From contig JARQWU010000029.1 of the NCBI GenBank assembly GCA_040182905.1, positions 1 to 64,000 on the forward strand: 64,000 nt of DNA, written 5' to 3'. Below are positions 1-9,655 of this stretch, one piece after another. Position 1 is the stretch's first letter; the number at the start of each line of letters is the position of its first letter. Origin of the DNA: Barthelona sp. PAP020 (lineage: Eukaryota > Metamonada: BaSk clade). The position numbers and the translations under genes are program-made. The notes below the pieces were generated by a model, which saw only the letters and a list, made by a program, of their open reading frames with translations, did no database searches and was not told the origin of the DNA.

Positions 1-894
1 TTTGTCTTAAGCTCAACTAGTTGTTTTATTATTTGATAAATTTTGAAATACGAGAAATTTTGCTTGATTCAAATTCTGGCGCATTTCTTCACGCTTTTCT
101 TTTTCCCTCCTTGTGAAATGTCCGCTGCGCTTCACAATTAATTTCACGTTAGGTACAGTTAGAGTTTGGGGGTACTTGCAACTGAGTCGTTTTGCGTGGA
201 TGGTTCAGAACACTCTTAAAGAAAAGAAGAAATACTTTAGGTGTGGATGGAGCGATTATCTAAATAAGAGTTTAATAATGTTTTTCCTTCTTGCCAATAA
301 ATTTTGATTGTATTTCTATGGGTTTCCTTGATGAAATCTTGTAATTCCCTGCTAACCTACTATGAACATTTTTATCCTTCTTATCATGAACCATTTGATT
401 CTTTGCTATCATTTCACTTTTAATTTTGATATTCATTGAAATTAAAGGTACAAGAAGAAACCTTAAACACATTTATATTGTCTTCTACGTAAAATCCGTC
501 CCCTTTGCAACGAATAAAGAAAAAGATTATAACGTTGTGAATGCATAATTTAACCTCAATGAAGTCACATGTTAAAAACATAAGATGTTCAATCTTTGTC
601 AATTTGTTGTTCCGGAAGAAAATGTTCTGATATTAATTCACATCACATCAGATACACTGGGCTTTTCTTCATGACTCAGTCGCGTTTTTCAATTAAATTA
701 TTTGAGAATTTGACACATTATCTCATTGAAAATTGAAAAGCCTTTAATTTTTGTGTTAATCCATTTCTTAAGGGTATAAACCGTGAATTTTATGTATTTT
801 TTCTCAATGAAACTATTAGCCAAATGCTTAAACTTTATTTTTGCAATGTTTTATATACAAACAAATAAAATTCTACTTCTGTACTACAATATCA
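1..894. other. Intergenic region at left edge, no supported gene
   Basis: No reading frame here looks like a real protein. The longest open stretches are about 60 codons, overlap each other on both strands, and show no recognisable motif. Bases 100-250 are slightly less AT-rich than the rest, so a decayed gene or the untranslated end of a neighbour cannot be excluded. I see no tRNA-like box pattern. Confidence 0.5.
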
Positions 895-1779
895 TTATTC
901 GCTTAAACCACAAGTGAAACAATGTTCATTTTTTGACAAAGTGAAAGAAGAGACGTTTGTGAATTCCAATGTTTGAATTTGACTGAAGTTAGGCACTATC
1001 CTTTGATCAATAAACACTTGTTTACATTGTTCTAAAGCTCTACAAGCAACAATGCCGTTAATTGACTGTAAAGCAGGTATTGTGAAAGAAAACTTTTCCA
1101 ATAATTCATTTAACGTCGGTTCAGACACATTATTTTGAACACACAATTGTTTCACCCTTGCATAAAACTCTAACAGGTTATCTGTTTTTTCTAAATCAAT
1201 ACCTGCACTTTTAAAATTTTCAAAAACAACAATCATCGCATCAACATAATCATTTATTTGTGAAGGTAAAGAACATAAAGGAATAGTATTGGATTCAAAT
1301 GCTTCTATATGGCAATCAACACAAGCAGTTTTACCAGGAACGATAATCTGAGAATGTCCAATAAAACCACTAGATCCTGTGTCTATCAATAAAGTAGTTA
1401 CTCTTTTTCCAAAAATGCCATTATGCAGATCGAAAACGAATTGATTCAAATATCTCCTTGCATTGAGAGAATCAACACACATAAAAATAACATGATAATC
1501 AGCTAGAATTGAAACATCTAAATCTTCAATTTTGGATTTATATCGAATAACTTCGGTAAAACTATCAAAAAAAGAATCTTCCAAAAATTTAGCTTGAACA
1601 TCAACTTTATATTGTCCAATATGGTCTTTTAAATATCCTTGTTGACGATTTACATTAAATTCAGTGATTTTATCATAATCAACCAAACCAATTCTTTGAA
1701 CAATTTCATCACTGAATAAATCTATCAATTCGCTCCCTATTCCACCACATCCAACAATAAGAACGGAAATATTATTCAT
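895..1779 (-). CDS. UBA3: NEDD8-activating enzyme E1 catalytic subunit (UBA3-like), short form
   Basis: In the known family this subunit adenylates NEDD8 with its partner NAE1/APPBP1, forms a thioester, and passes NEDD8 to UBC12 to activate cullin ligases. The 294-residue product starts almost on the nucleotide-binding glycine motif VGCGGIG (residues 9-15). It continues with the NRQ motif near 44-47, CVDSLNARR near 101-109, IDTGSSGFIGHSQIIVPG, and two zinc-binding CxxC pairs, CVDC (153-156) and CFTC (287-290). PLCS places the likely catalytic cysteine at Cys169. The wording around the first CxxC fits UBA3 better than UBA2 or UBA5. The protein stops four residues after the second CxxC. It therefore lacks the C-terminal ubiquitin-fold domain that recruits UBC12 in known UBA3, and has almost no N-terminal lead. 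The ATG at 1777-1779 was chosen; the codon upstream is TTG. Confidence 0.82.
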   Translation of the reverse strand: MNNISVLIVGCGGIGSELIDLFSDEIVQRIGLVDYDKITEFNVNRQQGYLKDHIGQYKVDVQAKFLEDSFFDSFTEVIRYKSKIEDLDVSILADYHVIFMCVDSLNARRYLNQFVFDLHNGIFGKRVTTLLIDTGSSGFIGHSQIIVPGKTACVDCHIEAFESNTIPLCSLPSQINDYVDAMIVVFENFKSAGIDLEKTDNLLEFYARVKQLCVQNNVSEPTLNELLEKFSFTIPALQSINGIVACRALEQCKQVFIDQRIVPNFSQIQTLEFTNVSSFTLSKNEHCFTCGLSE

Positions 1780-1873
1780 CAATTAAATGAAATTCATTAT
1801 TAATAGATGAAAAATAAAATAACAATGACAGACTATTTACACATTTTAATTACTAAGTTTAATTAGAATTTAT

Positions 1874-2302
1874 CTATGTATGTGGAGTAATTTTATCTGA
1901 TGAAAAAACCTTCATGATTCGATAAAGTATAAAAAATAGAGTAAAAGCAACAGACAACACATATATAAATTTTACAAGAGGGGAACTTTCGTTTTTAATT
2001 TTGTTTATTTCAACTTTGTTGTTTGAATTGTTTTCAATATCAACATTGTTAACATATGGTTTCAATTTTTCTATTTTTTCCAACAAATTATCTATACCTT
2101 CTTCAACCAACAGCGTACTGTCAACTTTTCGCATTTCCGATTTTGCTAAAAAATCCATAATTGCATTGTAAGAATCATCAACAGAATCATCAAAAGTTTC
2201 ATCATCGCTGAATAATTGTGTCGAAATGTGAGAACTGGATATTTCAGAATCAGAAATAGTTAATAATTTCTCTACATTTTGTTTCGGAGTTAGAGTTGTC
2301 AT
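1874..2302 (-). CDS. Small tail-anchored membrane protein, function unknown
   Basis: A 142-residue protein, acidic and Ser/Asp-rich in its first half. It has a short predicted helix around residues 70-90 (LLVEEGIDNLLEKIEKLKPY) and one hydrophobic segment near residues 113-134, followed by a short polar tail. This layout is that of a C-terminal tail-anchored protein facing the cytosol. It resembles the size of small SNAREs or organelle adaptors, but I see no SNARE heptad pattern with a clear 0-layer, so no function is assigned. The first ATG is at 2300-2302; an in-frame TTG lies upstream. It is divergently arranged with the gene starting at 2392, with 89 bases between the two start codons. Confidence 0.6.
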   Translation of the reverse strand: MTTLTPKQNVEKLLTISDSEISSSHISTQLFSDDETFDDSVDDSYNAIMDFLAKSEMRKVDSTLLVEEGIDNLLEKIEKLKPYVNNVDIENNSNNKVEINKIKNESSPLVKFIYVLSVAFTLFFILYRIMKVFSSDKITPHT

Positions 2303-2391
2303 GAATATTAACAAAAGAAATAAAGAAAGAATGGCAATTGTTTTTTTTATTTTCCATTATTTTTTTGGTTGAAATTGCAATTTAATTGTTG
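2303..2391. promoter_or_regulatory. Short divergent promoter gap
   Basis: Only 89 bases separate the start codons of the tail-anchored gene (minus) and the TPR gene (plus), so both promoters must lie here or inside the genes. The gap is AT-rich with a T-tract near 2340-2373. No named promoter element could be identified. Confidence 0.35.
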
Positions 2392-3378
2392 ATGGATGAT
2401 CAAATTGAAGAGATCAATTTGTATTTTAATAATTTAGCGAGTTTACATCCAAAAGAATACATACCAAGTCGATCTTTAAGTTTTGCACCTTACTATTATC
2501 ATTCAAACAACATAAATCAATGTTTAAAAGTGATTGATGATTCTTTACAATTATCAGAACGAACTTCAAATATTAAATGTTTGAATGCTTCATTAAATTG
2601 GATGTGTTTGTTGAACATCATTAGGGAACCTAAGAGGTTTCATGAAACTTTGGAAGTTTTGTTAAAATTGTCTTTGGAAACTTTTAAATTCAAACAATTT
2701 TCGGTTGCATATTCTTCCAATGTCTTATTAAGTTTTATAAATGTATTTTTTTCTCATGATCTACAATTATCACAACATTATCTTTTAAAAGCAATTCATT
2801 CTACACATTATTTGACTGAAAATGAATTGAGTTGTCAAAGTTTAGAAATTTCTTGTATTTTTTGTTTAATTTTTGGTTTTAAGTTTTTCAAAAATTCAAA
2901 AATTGTTCTCAATTGTTTAAATTCTGTTCAATTGAAAAGTGAGCATTGTTTCATATCGACAGTAACTTTGTTTTTTTTAAAATACGTTTTTTTATTTGAT
3001 TTTGAGGAAGAAATGACTCTCACAGCCAATAATAGTTCCCAATTATTACTTTTGTTAAATTATCATTGTCTTTTCGAGGACTGTTTATCTTATGAGGAAA
3101 TTATTGAAATATTTCAAAAAAAAGTTGAAACTTTGGAACAATTATTCTTTTTGTTGTGTCTTTCTTACAAATTTTGTGTATTTTCTGATGCTAATACAAA
3201 ACAAATTTTAAAAATAGCTTTAAAGGGTAAAGCAATAGCATGCCATTATAATGTATCTGTGTTTAAATGGTTATTTGAAGAGCAGTTATTTTTACAAACC
3301 AAAAATGAAAATTTGTTCAACAATATCACAGAAAGATCACCAATTTTATTTCAAAAGAGCAGGATAAATAAGTTATAA
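2392..3378 (+). CDS. TPR-like helical protein, possibly APC5-like
   Basis: A 328-residue, all-helical looking protein. The stretch from about residue 22 to 75 (SLSFAPYYYHSNNINQCLKV, then SLQLSERTSNIKCLNASLNW) resembles the TPR segment of anaphase-promoting complex subunit 5. There, a pattern of tyrosine/leucine-rich helix, a run of alternating small and hydrophobic residues, and CL-x-SW-x-xLL recurs. APC5 acts as a scaffold in the APC/C ubiquitin ligase. The known subunit is about twice this length with an extra N-terminal domain, which is absent here, so the assignment is tentative. The start is the ATG at 2392, preceded by two in-frame TTG codons. Downstream it converges with the propeller gene on the minus strand. 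Confidence 0.5.
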   Translation: MDDQIEEINLYFNNLASLHPKEYIPSRSLSFAPYYYHSNNINQCLKVIDDSLQLSERTSNIKCLNASLNWMCLLNIIREPKRFHETLEVLLKLSLETFKFKQFSVAYSSNVLLSFINVFFSHDLQLSQHYLLKAIHSTHYLTENELSCQSLEISCIFCLIFGFKFFKNSKIVLNCLNSVQLKSEHCFISTVTLFFLKYVFLFDFEEEMTLTANNSSQLLLLLNYHCLFEDCLSYEEIIEIFQKKVETLEQLFFLLCLSYKFCVFSDANTKQILKIALKGKAIACHYNVSVFKWLFEEQLFLQTKNENLFNNITERSPILFQKSRINKL

Positions 3379-3830
3379 GTTGTAAATCATTCATTTTTTA
3401 TTTTTTTCTTGATCAACAGTTTGTATCGTTTTATTGAATTCAACAGTTTGAGGTCAATCAACAAAGTTGAATTATGAATCATGAGAAGTCAATGGAGTTT
3501 ACCATTTTATCACTATTTTCAAATTCGACTGGTAAATAAAGTTTGTCGAAGACAAAAGTTCGCTTAATTTCCAAATATTGCCACAAGTAACTTTTCCATT
3601 TTTCCAATTCCATCTAACTTGAACACTGTTGTCATTCTAAAGATAGAATTAATTGGAATAATGAACAATTTACATTATTGCAACAAATATTTTGTTCAGA
3701 TCAATCATCATCACTATACCAGAATAATAAGCACACATAGTTCAACCAAAAAAGAAAATGAAAGACAGTTTTATAAACAGAATATGAGGAATTGGAAATT
3801 GTATGGTCTTCAATCCATTTGTATGTCAGG
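3379..3830. other. Intergenic region between convergent genes
   Basis: This 452-base gap holds the 3' ends of two convergent genes. An open frame starting at 3619 on the plus strand runs into the 3' end of the minus-strand propeller gene. It has no recognisable motif and is most likely chance. Nothing else is supported. Confidence 0.5.
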
Positions 3831-4925
3831 TCACAATTGTGGGGTTCTTTTATTTTTCTTGACAATGTTTTCCTGTTCATGTTTTGATTCATCAGTGACA
3901 TTATCCTCAATATTGGCCAATAAAGAAGGGTTTTGCAAAATGTATACTCCACCTTGATTGGATAACATTATCAAACTATCTGTTATTTGATCATGAGCTA
4001 ACCCAATGACAGGTCCATCAATTTTTGTTTTAATAAAATTGTTAGCATTTTTTTTCAGCTTTTGAGGCCAAATCGCTGCAGTAACTTCAGCAGATTCCGA
4101 GCAAATCAAAAGAATTTCATCAGATACAACAGAAAATTCTAGTTGAGTGATGGAATATTTCGTGATTTTTTTTACATGGCCTCGAATAATCAACCCTTTT
4201 GAATCATAAACATAAACCGATCTTGAATCAGTTCCCACAGCTATAAATTGTTCAGTACAACACAAAGTAGATAATGTTTCACCTCCTATGCTAGTTCTAC
4301 CAAGTAAACGAGAACTCTTTGGATCATACAAAATGATACAGTTATTTTCGATACTAACAATTTTGTCGCTTAAAAATTGAACTTGTTTAGGATGATAAAA
4401 ACAATTAATTTGTTTGTTATGCTCGAAATTTTCAAAAATATGGATAGAATTAGATAATTCACAAGAAATAATGAAACTGCCATAATTTTCAGGATGAAAG
4501 GAAACACAACACTGCGTTGCTAAATAAACATCGTCAATGTAACCTTCAAAAACTATATTGTCAAATTTTAGATCTTTGTTATTTTCAATTTCTATCACTT
4601 TGATTTCACCAAGTGATGATACAACACCAACAAGTGTGGTTTGTGAATGATTAGGATAACTTTGGCAACTAATAAAACAAATGTCTTCATTAAAATTGAC
4701 AGTATCAATTAAATTAAGACTAATATTTAAATCACGTGATTTAAGATTTTTTAATATATCTATAGATACTTTTCTTTGAGAGGGTTTTAAATCTTCATGA
4801 CTTAACAAATATATTGATTTTTCATTCACTAAAATTCCATTATTTTCTTTCAACCAACATAACCTATTTGATCCAAACACATGTCCTGGTATTCTATCAA
4901 ATTCAAAATTATGTTTGAATAACAT
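3831..4925 (-). CDS. WD40-type beta-propeller protein, function unknown
   Basis: A 364-residue protein made of repeated short beta-strand patterns typical of WD40 blades. Examples are a blade ending SNSIHIFENFEHN near residue 160, one ending NNCIILYDPKSS near 200, and one ending SRSVYVYDSKGL near 240. A polar, lysine-rich tail of about 35 residues follows. No diagnostic GH-WD pairs are present, so blade count is uncertain, probably six or seven. Such proteins usually serve as docking platforms; the partner is not evident. The ATG at 4923-4925 is the first in frame. Low resemblance to any one subfamily keeps me from naming it. Confidence 0.65.
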   Translation of the reverse strand: MLFKHNFEFDRIPGHVFGSNRLCWLKENNGILVNEKSIYLLSHEDLKPSQRKVSIDILKNLKSRDLNISLNLIDTVNFNEDICFISCQSYPNHSQTTLVGVVSSLGEIKVIEIENNKDLKFDNIVFEGYIDDVYLATQCCVSFHPENYGSFIISCELSNSIHIFENFEHNKQINCFYHPKQVQFLSDKIVSIENNCIILYDPKSSRLLGRTSIGGETLSTLCCTEQFIAVGTDSRSVYVYDSKGLIIRGHVKKITKYSITQLEFSVVSDEILLICSESAEVTAAIWPQKLKKNANNFIKTKIDGPVIGLAHDQITDSLIMLSNQGGVYILQNPSLLANIEDNVTDESKHEQENIVKKNKRTPQL

Positions 4926-5176
4926 TATCTAATAAAAACAAAAAGATTTTCTTTCATTTCTTTCATTATACATTTTCAAAAAGCAACAAATTTATCAATT
5001 CAAAATTAAGATAAACTTCTTATGCCATAATTTTATTGCACAAAAAGAGTTAGTGTCTTTGTTTTATTTCATAAAGGAATGATCAACACAATGGAAATTG
5101 CAAAAAACAACAAAAAAAACAAGTATTTATAAACAAATATCCCCACACAACATGAACAAGACTTGATTTACATGTT

Positions 5177-6724
5177 TCAATCTTTATCAAATTTTTTGTG
5201 AAAATTATCAACGGCTCTTTGCCTTAAAGCAACTTTAATTTGATACTTATGAGAACCTAGGTTTCTTTTTTCTTGGATGGATAAAGATTGGAATAGATTT
5301 TCAACTTCTTCATTTAACCAGTCCAAGTCCTTACCTCTAAACCCTCTTTTTCTAAAACTCATTGTTTCTAACTTTTTATCTTGAGAATTAGCACTTAAAC
5401 CGGGAGAATCAACAAGTGTTTTTACTTCTTTTCTATTTATTTCAATATTTTTCTCCTTCTTAATAATATCAGCAATAATTTTAAATTTACGAGGATAAAG
5501 CTGATTTAATGCTTGTACATCTTCTCTAATGCTCAAATAATTAGTATCTAATGGTTTTATCGCTTTGGCTGCCATTTCATATTTTTCAAGACATTGATTA
5601 TCTGTTCGTCCAATTATATGTGTTTGGACTTCATTCCAATCAATTAACTCATTTTCTTTGTCACTATCTTCATTTAATAATTCGACTGCCCTTAATAATC
5701 TGACTTCTTCCTGATAACTCCATTGCTTATTTTGTTTATGAGGGGTGAATTTCCTTTCAAATCCACGATTTAAGTTACCTTTTGGAAAAAGATTTTCTAG
5801 CAAATTGTATGAATTACCTGAATATTTGTTCAATAAATCTTGCATTATACCTTGATCGAGCTTTATTTTTTTGTTTTTATTTTTCGAAAATAAGATCTGT
5901 TGAATAATTTCCATCGGTCTCCTCAAAAACCAATCATTTTTGACATATTCTGAATAAATACATTCTAAGCAAAATTTTTTTGATTTCATAAAAGATTTTT
6001 CATGTTTCTCAATCACTAGAATTTCAGCTTCATCAAATTGCTCATTGAAATTAAAAACCCTTAAATCACAAAAAGTCTCGCCATCAATCAACAACAAATC
6101 AACAATTTCTTGTTTTGAACTTATTTCTTTGCATAATTCAAACTCTGGTAACAAAGGTAACATACATTTTCCATTTAACTCTTCATTCATTTTATTTTGA
6201 CTAAACATTTCAAAAAATAACAATTTTTTAAGAGGTTTTATTTCCATGTTTAAATAATTACAAGCATAATTCCAATCAAAATCAACATTGATATATGCTT
6301 GTAATATTGAAAAAGGTACACAATTAATTTCTTCATCAGAATAATCTAGTATTGCTTTTCTCCTTGATAAAAATCTAAATACCTCCAAAATTTCCAAAAA
6401 AATTGCAAATAATTCATCATGGGAATGTTTTTTTCTTATTAAATTTATATTGTTATTGGTTAATATGATTCCATTATCATAGATTGGAAAATTATAATTA
6501 AATATTTCATCATTAATCTTATATTCTTGTAAATCTTGAAAATCAACAACAATATTATCTAATTTTAATAATTCTACTGCTTCATTTTTACTGTCTTCAT
6601 AAGATTTGATTAATTTTTTAATATCTTTCTTTGCATCTTTAATACTTTTCTTTTGACTCAAACATAATGAACTCACTTCATTTAATAATTGAATTTCTCT
6701 TACATTTGAATTTGAAGAAGTCAT
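5177..6724 (-). CDS. Myb/SANT-domain protein, possible SNAPC4-like factor
   Basis: A 515-residue protein. Residues about 335-385 form a Myb/SANT repeat: a first helix starting WSYQEEVRLLRAV, a second with IDWNEV, and a recognition helix ending GRTDNQCLEKYE, which matches the usual GRT-xx-QC-xx-RY signature. The N-terminal third is charged and helical; the C-terminus is lysine-rich. Myb repeats of this kind bind DNA in general transcription factors such as SNAPC4 or in telomere and chromatin proteins. With one clear repeat the exact role cannot be decided. It is probably nuclear. Divergent from the gene starting at 6906, with 181 bases between start codons. Confidence 0.62.
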   Translation of the reverse strand: MTSSNSNVREIQLLNEVSSLCLSQKKSIKDAKKDIKKLIKSYEDSKNEAVELLKLDNIVVDFQDLQEYKINDEIFNYNFPIYDNGIILTNNNINLIRKKHSHDELFAIFLEILEVFRFLSRRKAILDYSDEEINCVPFSILQAYINVDFDWNYACNYLNMEIKPLKKLLFFEMFSQNKMNEELNGKCMLPLLPEFELCKEISSKQEIVDLLLIDGETFCDLRVFNFNEQFDEAEILVIEKHEKSFMKSKKFCLECIYSEYVKNDWFLRRPMEIIQQILFSKNKNKKIKLDQGIMQDLLNKYSGNSYNLLENLFPKGNLNRGFERKFTPHKQNKQWSYQEEVRLLRAVELLNEDSDKENELIDWNEVQTHIIGRTDNQCLEKYEMAAKAIKPLDTNYLSIREDVQALNQLYPRKFKIIADIIKKEKNIEINRKEVKTLVDSPGLSANSQDKKLETMSFRKRGFRGKDLDWLNEEVENLFQSLSIQEKRNLGSHKYQIKVALRQRAVDNFHKKFDKD

Positions 6725-6870
6725 ATAAAAATTTCTTTGATTTGTTCAACTTTGACTTTGAAAAAATGATAAATTATTATATATTAAAAAAATAATCAAA
6801 AATTTGATAATGGATTGATGTATATTTTGGATTACACAAAATAAAAGATATTTGAAAATTTATTTTATTG

Positions 6871-6889
6871 TTATTATTATTATTATTAA
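6871..6889. repeat. TTA microsatellite upstream of a start codon
   Basis: A run of TTA triplets lies about 20 bases upstream of the ATG at 6906, within the divergent promoter gap. It is probably simple AT-rich drift. Confidence 0.6.
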
Positions 6890-6905
6890 TGTAATAATAT
6901 ATTGA

Positions 6906-7949
6906 ATGGATGAATTAGATGCATTTGAACCATTCGAAACACCGAGAAAGATAGTTTCACGAGCAAATTCTTTGAAAGAATTTGAAAAAGAAAAACAAGA
7001 AGAAGAAAATCAAGATAAAAGGTGCAAATGGACTTTTGAAACTGCAAAAGATAATTGTTTGAAAAATTTGCCCAAATCTGCGTTAGAAACATTTCCTTTT
7101 CTTTCTTCCAACAATGATAGTTTGAATTCCTTTTTAAATGATTGTAATTTATTTTTTGAGGGAACTTTTTCTCGAATTTTTACTCTCAATGCTTCAACAC
7201 GTGAAGAATTTGCCGAAGAACTTGTTAACAGAATTGGTGAAGATCAAAATTTTTTAACTTTAGCAAAACAATATTCCAATTTGTTATTAGAAATGAGTGC
7301 AGCTTTATCTATTTCAGATGATGAGCAAACTTTTTTCTTTTTAACCCTAGAAACATTTTTAACTCAGTTTTTTACCAAATTATTTAACAATAAACATCAT
7401 TCCTTTATAAAAACTATTCTTAGACAATTCTTTGTCTTTAATACGATAGAAATTGACGAAGCATCATTAATTAAAGCAGCAATTCATTTTTCTCCAGTAA
7501 AGAAGAGCAAACATGATTTTTCAAGTCCACAGAATACTGAAAAATCTATAAAAACTGATAAAACAGATAAAACTATGAAGTTACCACCCTTGTTTTCTCC
7601 AAAAAACTCAAAAAATTTAAAAGCACAGTATCATCCTTCTACAACCTTACAAGATTTTATAGATAAATTAAAAAGTCCAATTTCACCCCAATTAAACAAT
7701 TCTTTGACAACTAAAAACATTTCTATTGGATCAAATAAAGAAAATAAACAAAAGGAAAAGAAAGAAAGAAAAATGAGAATTGCCCAGAGTGATTCAATTC
7801 GAAATTATCGTTGGCATCCTGTAAAAGCCAAAGGATATAGGGATGGCACAAGAAGAAGTGCTTTGGTTACCAAATTGATTCCAAAAACAAATGCATTTAT
7901 TGATGCAGGTAATTTGTACAAGAAAATAAATCCATATTCGAAAACATAA
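6906..7949 (+). CDS. Conserved-looking helical protein, unknown function
   Basis: A 347-residue protein that I do not recognise. The N-terminus is acidic with a short charged helix (KEFEKEKQEEENQDKR). Residues about 45-200 look like a bundle of amphipathic helices. Residues 200-290 are Ser/Thr/Pro/Lys-rich with several SP and TP sites that could be phosphorylated. The last 60 residues form a basic, aromatic segment (YRWHPVKAKGYRDGTRRSAL) that looks more ordered than the linker and may be a binding motif. There is no signal peptide or membrane span. The ATG at 6906 is the first in frame. Confidence 0.6.
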   Translation: MDELDAFEPFETPRKIVSRANSLKEFEKEKQEEENQDKRCKWTFETAKDNCLKNLPKSALETFPFLSSNNDSLNSFLNDCNLFFEGTFSRIFTLNASTREEFAEELVNRIGEDQNFLTLAKQYSNLLLEMSAALSISDDEQTFFFLTLETFLTQFFTKLFNNKHHSFIKTILRQFFVFNTIEIDEASLIKAAIHFSPVKKSKHDFSSPQNTEKSIKTDKTDKTMKLPPLFSPKNSKNLKAQYHPSTTLQDFIDKLKSPISPQLNNSLTTKNISIGSNKENKQKEKKERKMRIAQSDSIRNYRWHPVKAKGYRDGTRRSALVTKLIPKTNAFIDAGNLYKKINPYSKT

Positions 7950-8285
7950 AAATCTTGAATTTTTTTGTTACATTTTTCATTTTTGAACTTAAAATTGAAT
8001 GGATCTAATCTTTATCATTACAAAATTATTGCTTCCCATACAAATTAAGAATTAAATCTCAAAAATCACAATAAAACAACGAAGATTTTTTCTTTGATTC
8101 ACAACTTGAATCAAAATTTATATTCAAAAATTGCCAAATGATGACTATTTTTGTTCAAATGAGAAATCTCCCAAAAAATTTAACAGATTTTGTAATCAAA
8201 GAAAAAAGGAGATGAAAACTTCAAGAAAAAAATAAGCCACCTTTTCAAAAATTTTGTTTAATTTGATTCATTTTGTTATAATTTT
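7950..8285. other. Intergenic region
   Basis: 336 AT-rich bases between two plus-strand genes. It should contain the 3' end of the first gene and the promoter of the second. No open frame, RNA gene or repeat was recognised. Confidence 0.5.
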
Positions 8286-9551
8286 ATGGAATTGTGTGAA
8301 TTAAATGATAGAAAAAATGATATGAGTGAAAATTTGTTTGATATTATTGTAGATGATGAAAATATCATTGAAACAGATGTGTTTAATGAAATTAATTGTA
8401 TAGTATTTTCTCAGAATAATAAATATTTGGCTATTCAAACTGTGGATAAAAGTATTAATATTTGGTTGAAAACTCATTTAAATAAATATGATTATATAAA
8501 TTCCTTGAGGGGACATATTAATTTACTAAAGTTTTCCACTGACAGTAAAGTTTTAGCCATTGGTACTACTGCTACTTCAATTTCTTTGTTTAATGTTAAT
8601 GATTGGAGTATAGAAGAAGAGATTAATTTTTCAACGAATATAACCACTTTTAGTTTTGGAATAGACTCGAATCATCTATATATTGGTTTCAATGATGGTT
8701 TTATTCGTATATTTGGAAATGAAACTGGAAAATATACATTTTTGAAGGAACATAAAATTTGCGACACAGCTGTACTTAAGATATGTATTTCTTCGACCCG
8801 CAAAATAGTCGTTACTTATTCACAGAATGGTTTAATAGGATTTTTAGACTTTTCAACTGATTTAGTTACTTTTAATAAAATTGCCATGTTAAGTGAGAGC
8901 ATTTTAGACATTGACTTAGGTGTTGATGATACAATGTTAGCCATTTGTTTGGAAAACAAAATTAAGATATTCGAGATTGATAATGGAGATTGTTTTTGGG
9001 AAATTTCCAATGAAGGGTGTTGCTCTGTTCAATTTTACAGTGATGAACATTTGTTGGCCAATGATACTTTGTATTCTATAAGGAATAAGACAATCGTTCA
9101 AAAAGTAAAAGAGGTGAACACTACTAGATCGATTATTTCAGCTGATGGGGAGCATATCGCTTTTGCTTTGAGCGCTAATTATGATTTTGGATTATTATTG
9201 GCATCAAAAATGCCAAAACACAAGGAAATAATAGAGATTGAGGAAGAAATTGAAGATAGAAATATAGAAGTTATTGAGATTGATAAGATTAATTCAGTAG
9301 AACTCATACAAACACCATTTTCAGCTTTATCTGATTTTGACCGGGATTCAGAAAATTTGTATTTTGGGGTTGAAAATTATCCAACAGTTGATGTTGAAAC
9401 TGGCTTAGAAATTCAAACCCTTTACATTACTCATGAAACTGAGAGAAGATCAAGCCTTTATGATCATCCAACGGTGATTGATGGACATTTCTATGATGTT
9501 TTTGAAGATGAACAAGTTCATTCAACTCGTAGCTGTTGTTTTATTATGTGA
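8286..9551 (+). CDS. Beta-propeller protein with C-terminal CaaX box
   Basis: A 421-residue WD40-like protein. Blades are visible from residue about 35 (INCIVFSQNNKYLAIQTVDK, then SINIWL) through about 300. They include the pattern DGFIRIFGNETGKYTFLKEH, which closely matches a blade in the pseudokinase-propeller gene on the other strand at 9656-11875 and in the pseudogene near 48.9 kb. Residues 310-400 form an acidic tail. The protein ends CCFIM, so the last four residues CFIM fit a CaaX prenylation box and X=Met favours farnesylation in known enzymes. This implies membrane attachment. It lacks any kinase-like N-terminal domain. It converges with its relative across a 104-base gap, so the pair probably arose by local duplication with inversion and domain loss. 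Confidence 0.7.
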   Translation: MELCELNDRKNDMSENLFDIIVDDENIIETDVFNEINCIVFSQNNKYLAIQTVDKSINIWLKTHLNKYDYINSLRGHINLLKFSTDSKVLAIGTTATSISLFNVNDWSIEEEINFSTNITTFSFGIDSNHLYIGFNDGFIRIFGNETGKYTFLKEHKICDTAVLKICISSTRKIVVTYSQNGLIGFLDFSTDLVTFNKIAMLSESILDIDLGVDDTMLAICLENKIKIFEIDNGDCFWEISNEGCCSVQFYSDEHLLANDTLYSIRNKTIVQKVKEVNTTRSIISADGEHIAFALSANYDFGLLLASKMPKHKEIIEIEEEIEDRNIEVIEIDKINSVELIQTPFSALSDFDRDSENLYFGVENYPTVDVETGLEIQTLYITHETERRSSLYDHPTVIDGHFYDVFEDEQVHSTRSCCFIM

Positions 9552-9655
9552 AAATTAATCTCCTTTAAACAATAAATGTTTTATTAATCTTTTATTTTTG
9601 ATTTTTTCCTTTTTCTTTCAATGTATGCTCTATAATACCAAAATGTTTCAGAGAG

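Noticed and set aside
113-602. Three short open frames on both strands at the left edge
   Set aside because: They overlap, the first starts with GTG, none has a motif, and their codon content does not stand out from the AT-rich background.
3619-3957. 112-codon frame on the plus strand
   Set aside because: It runs antisense into the 3' end of the propeller gene, starts with a non-ATG codon and has no recognisable domain.
9552-9585. TTTAAACAATAAA after a stop codon as a shared polyadenylation signal
   Set aside because: A similar string (TTAAACAATAAA) follows the giant surface gene, but most other genes in the window lack it within 50 bases of the stop.
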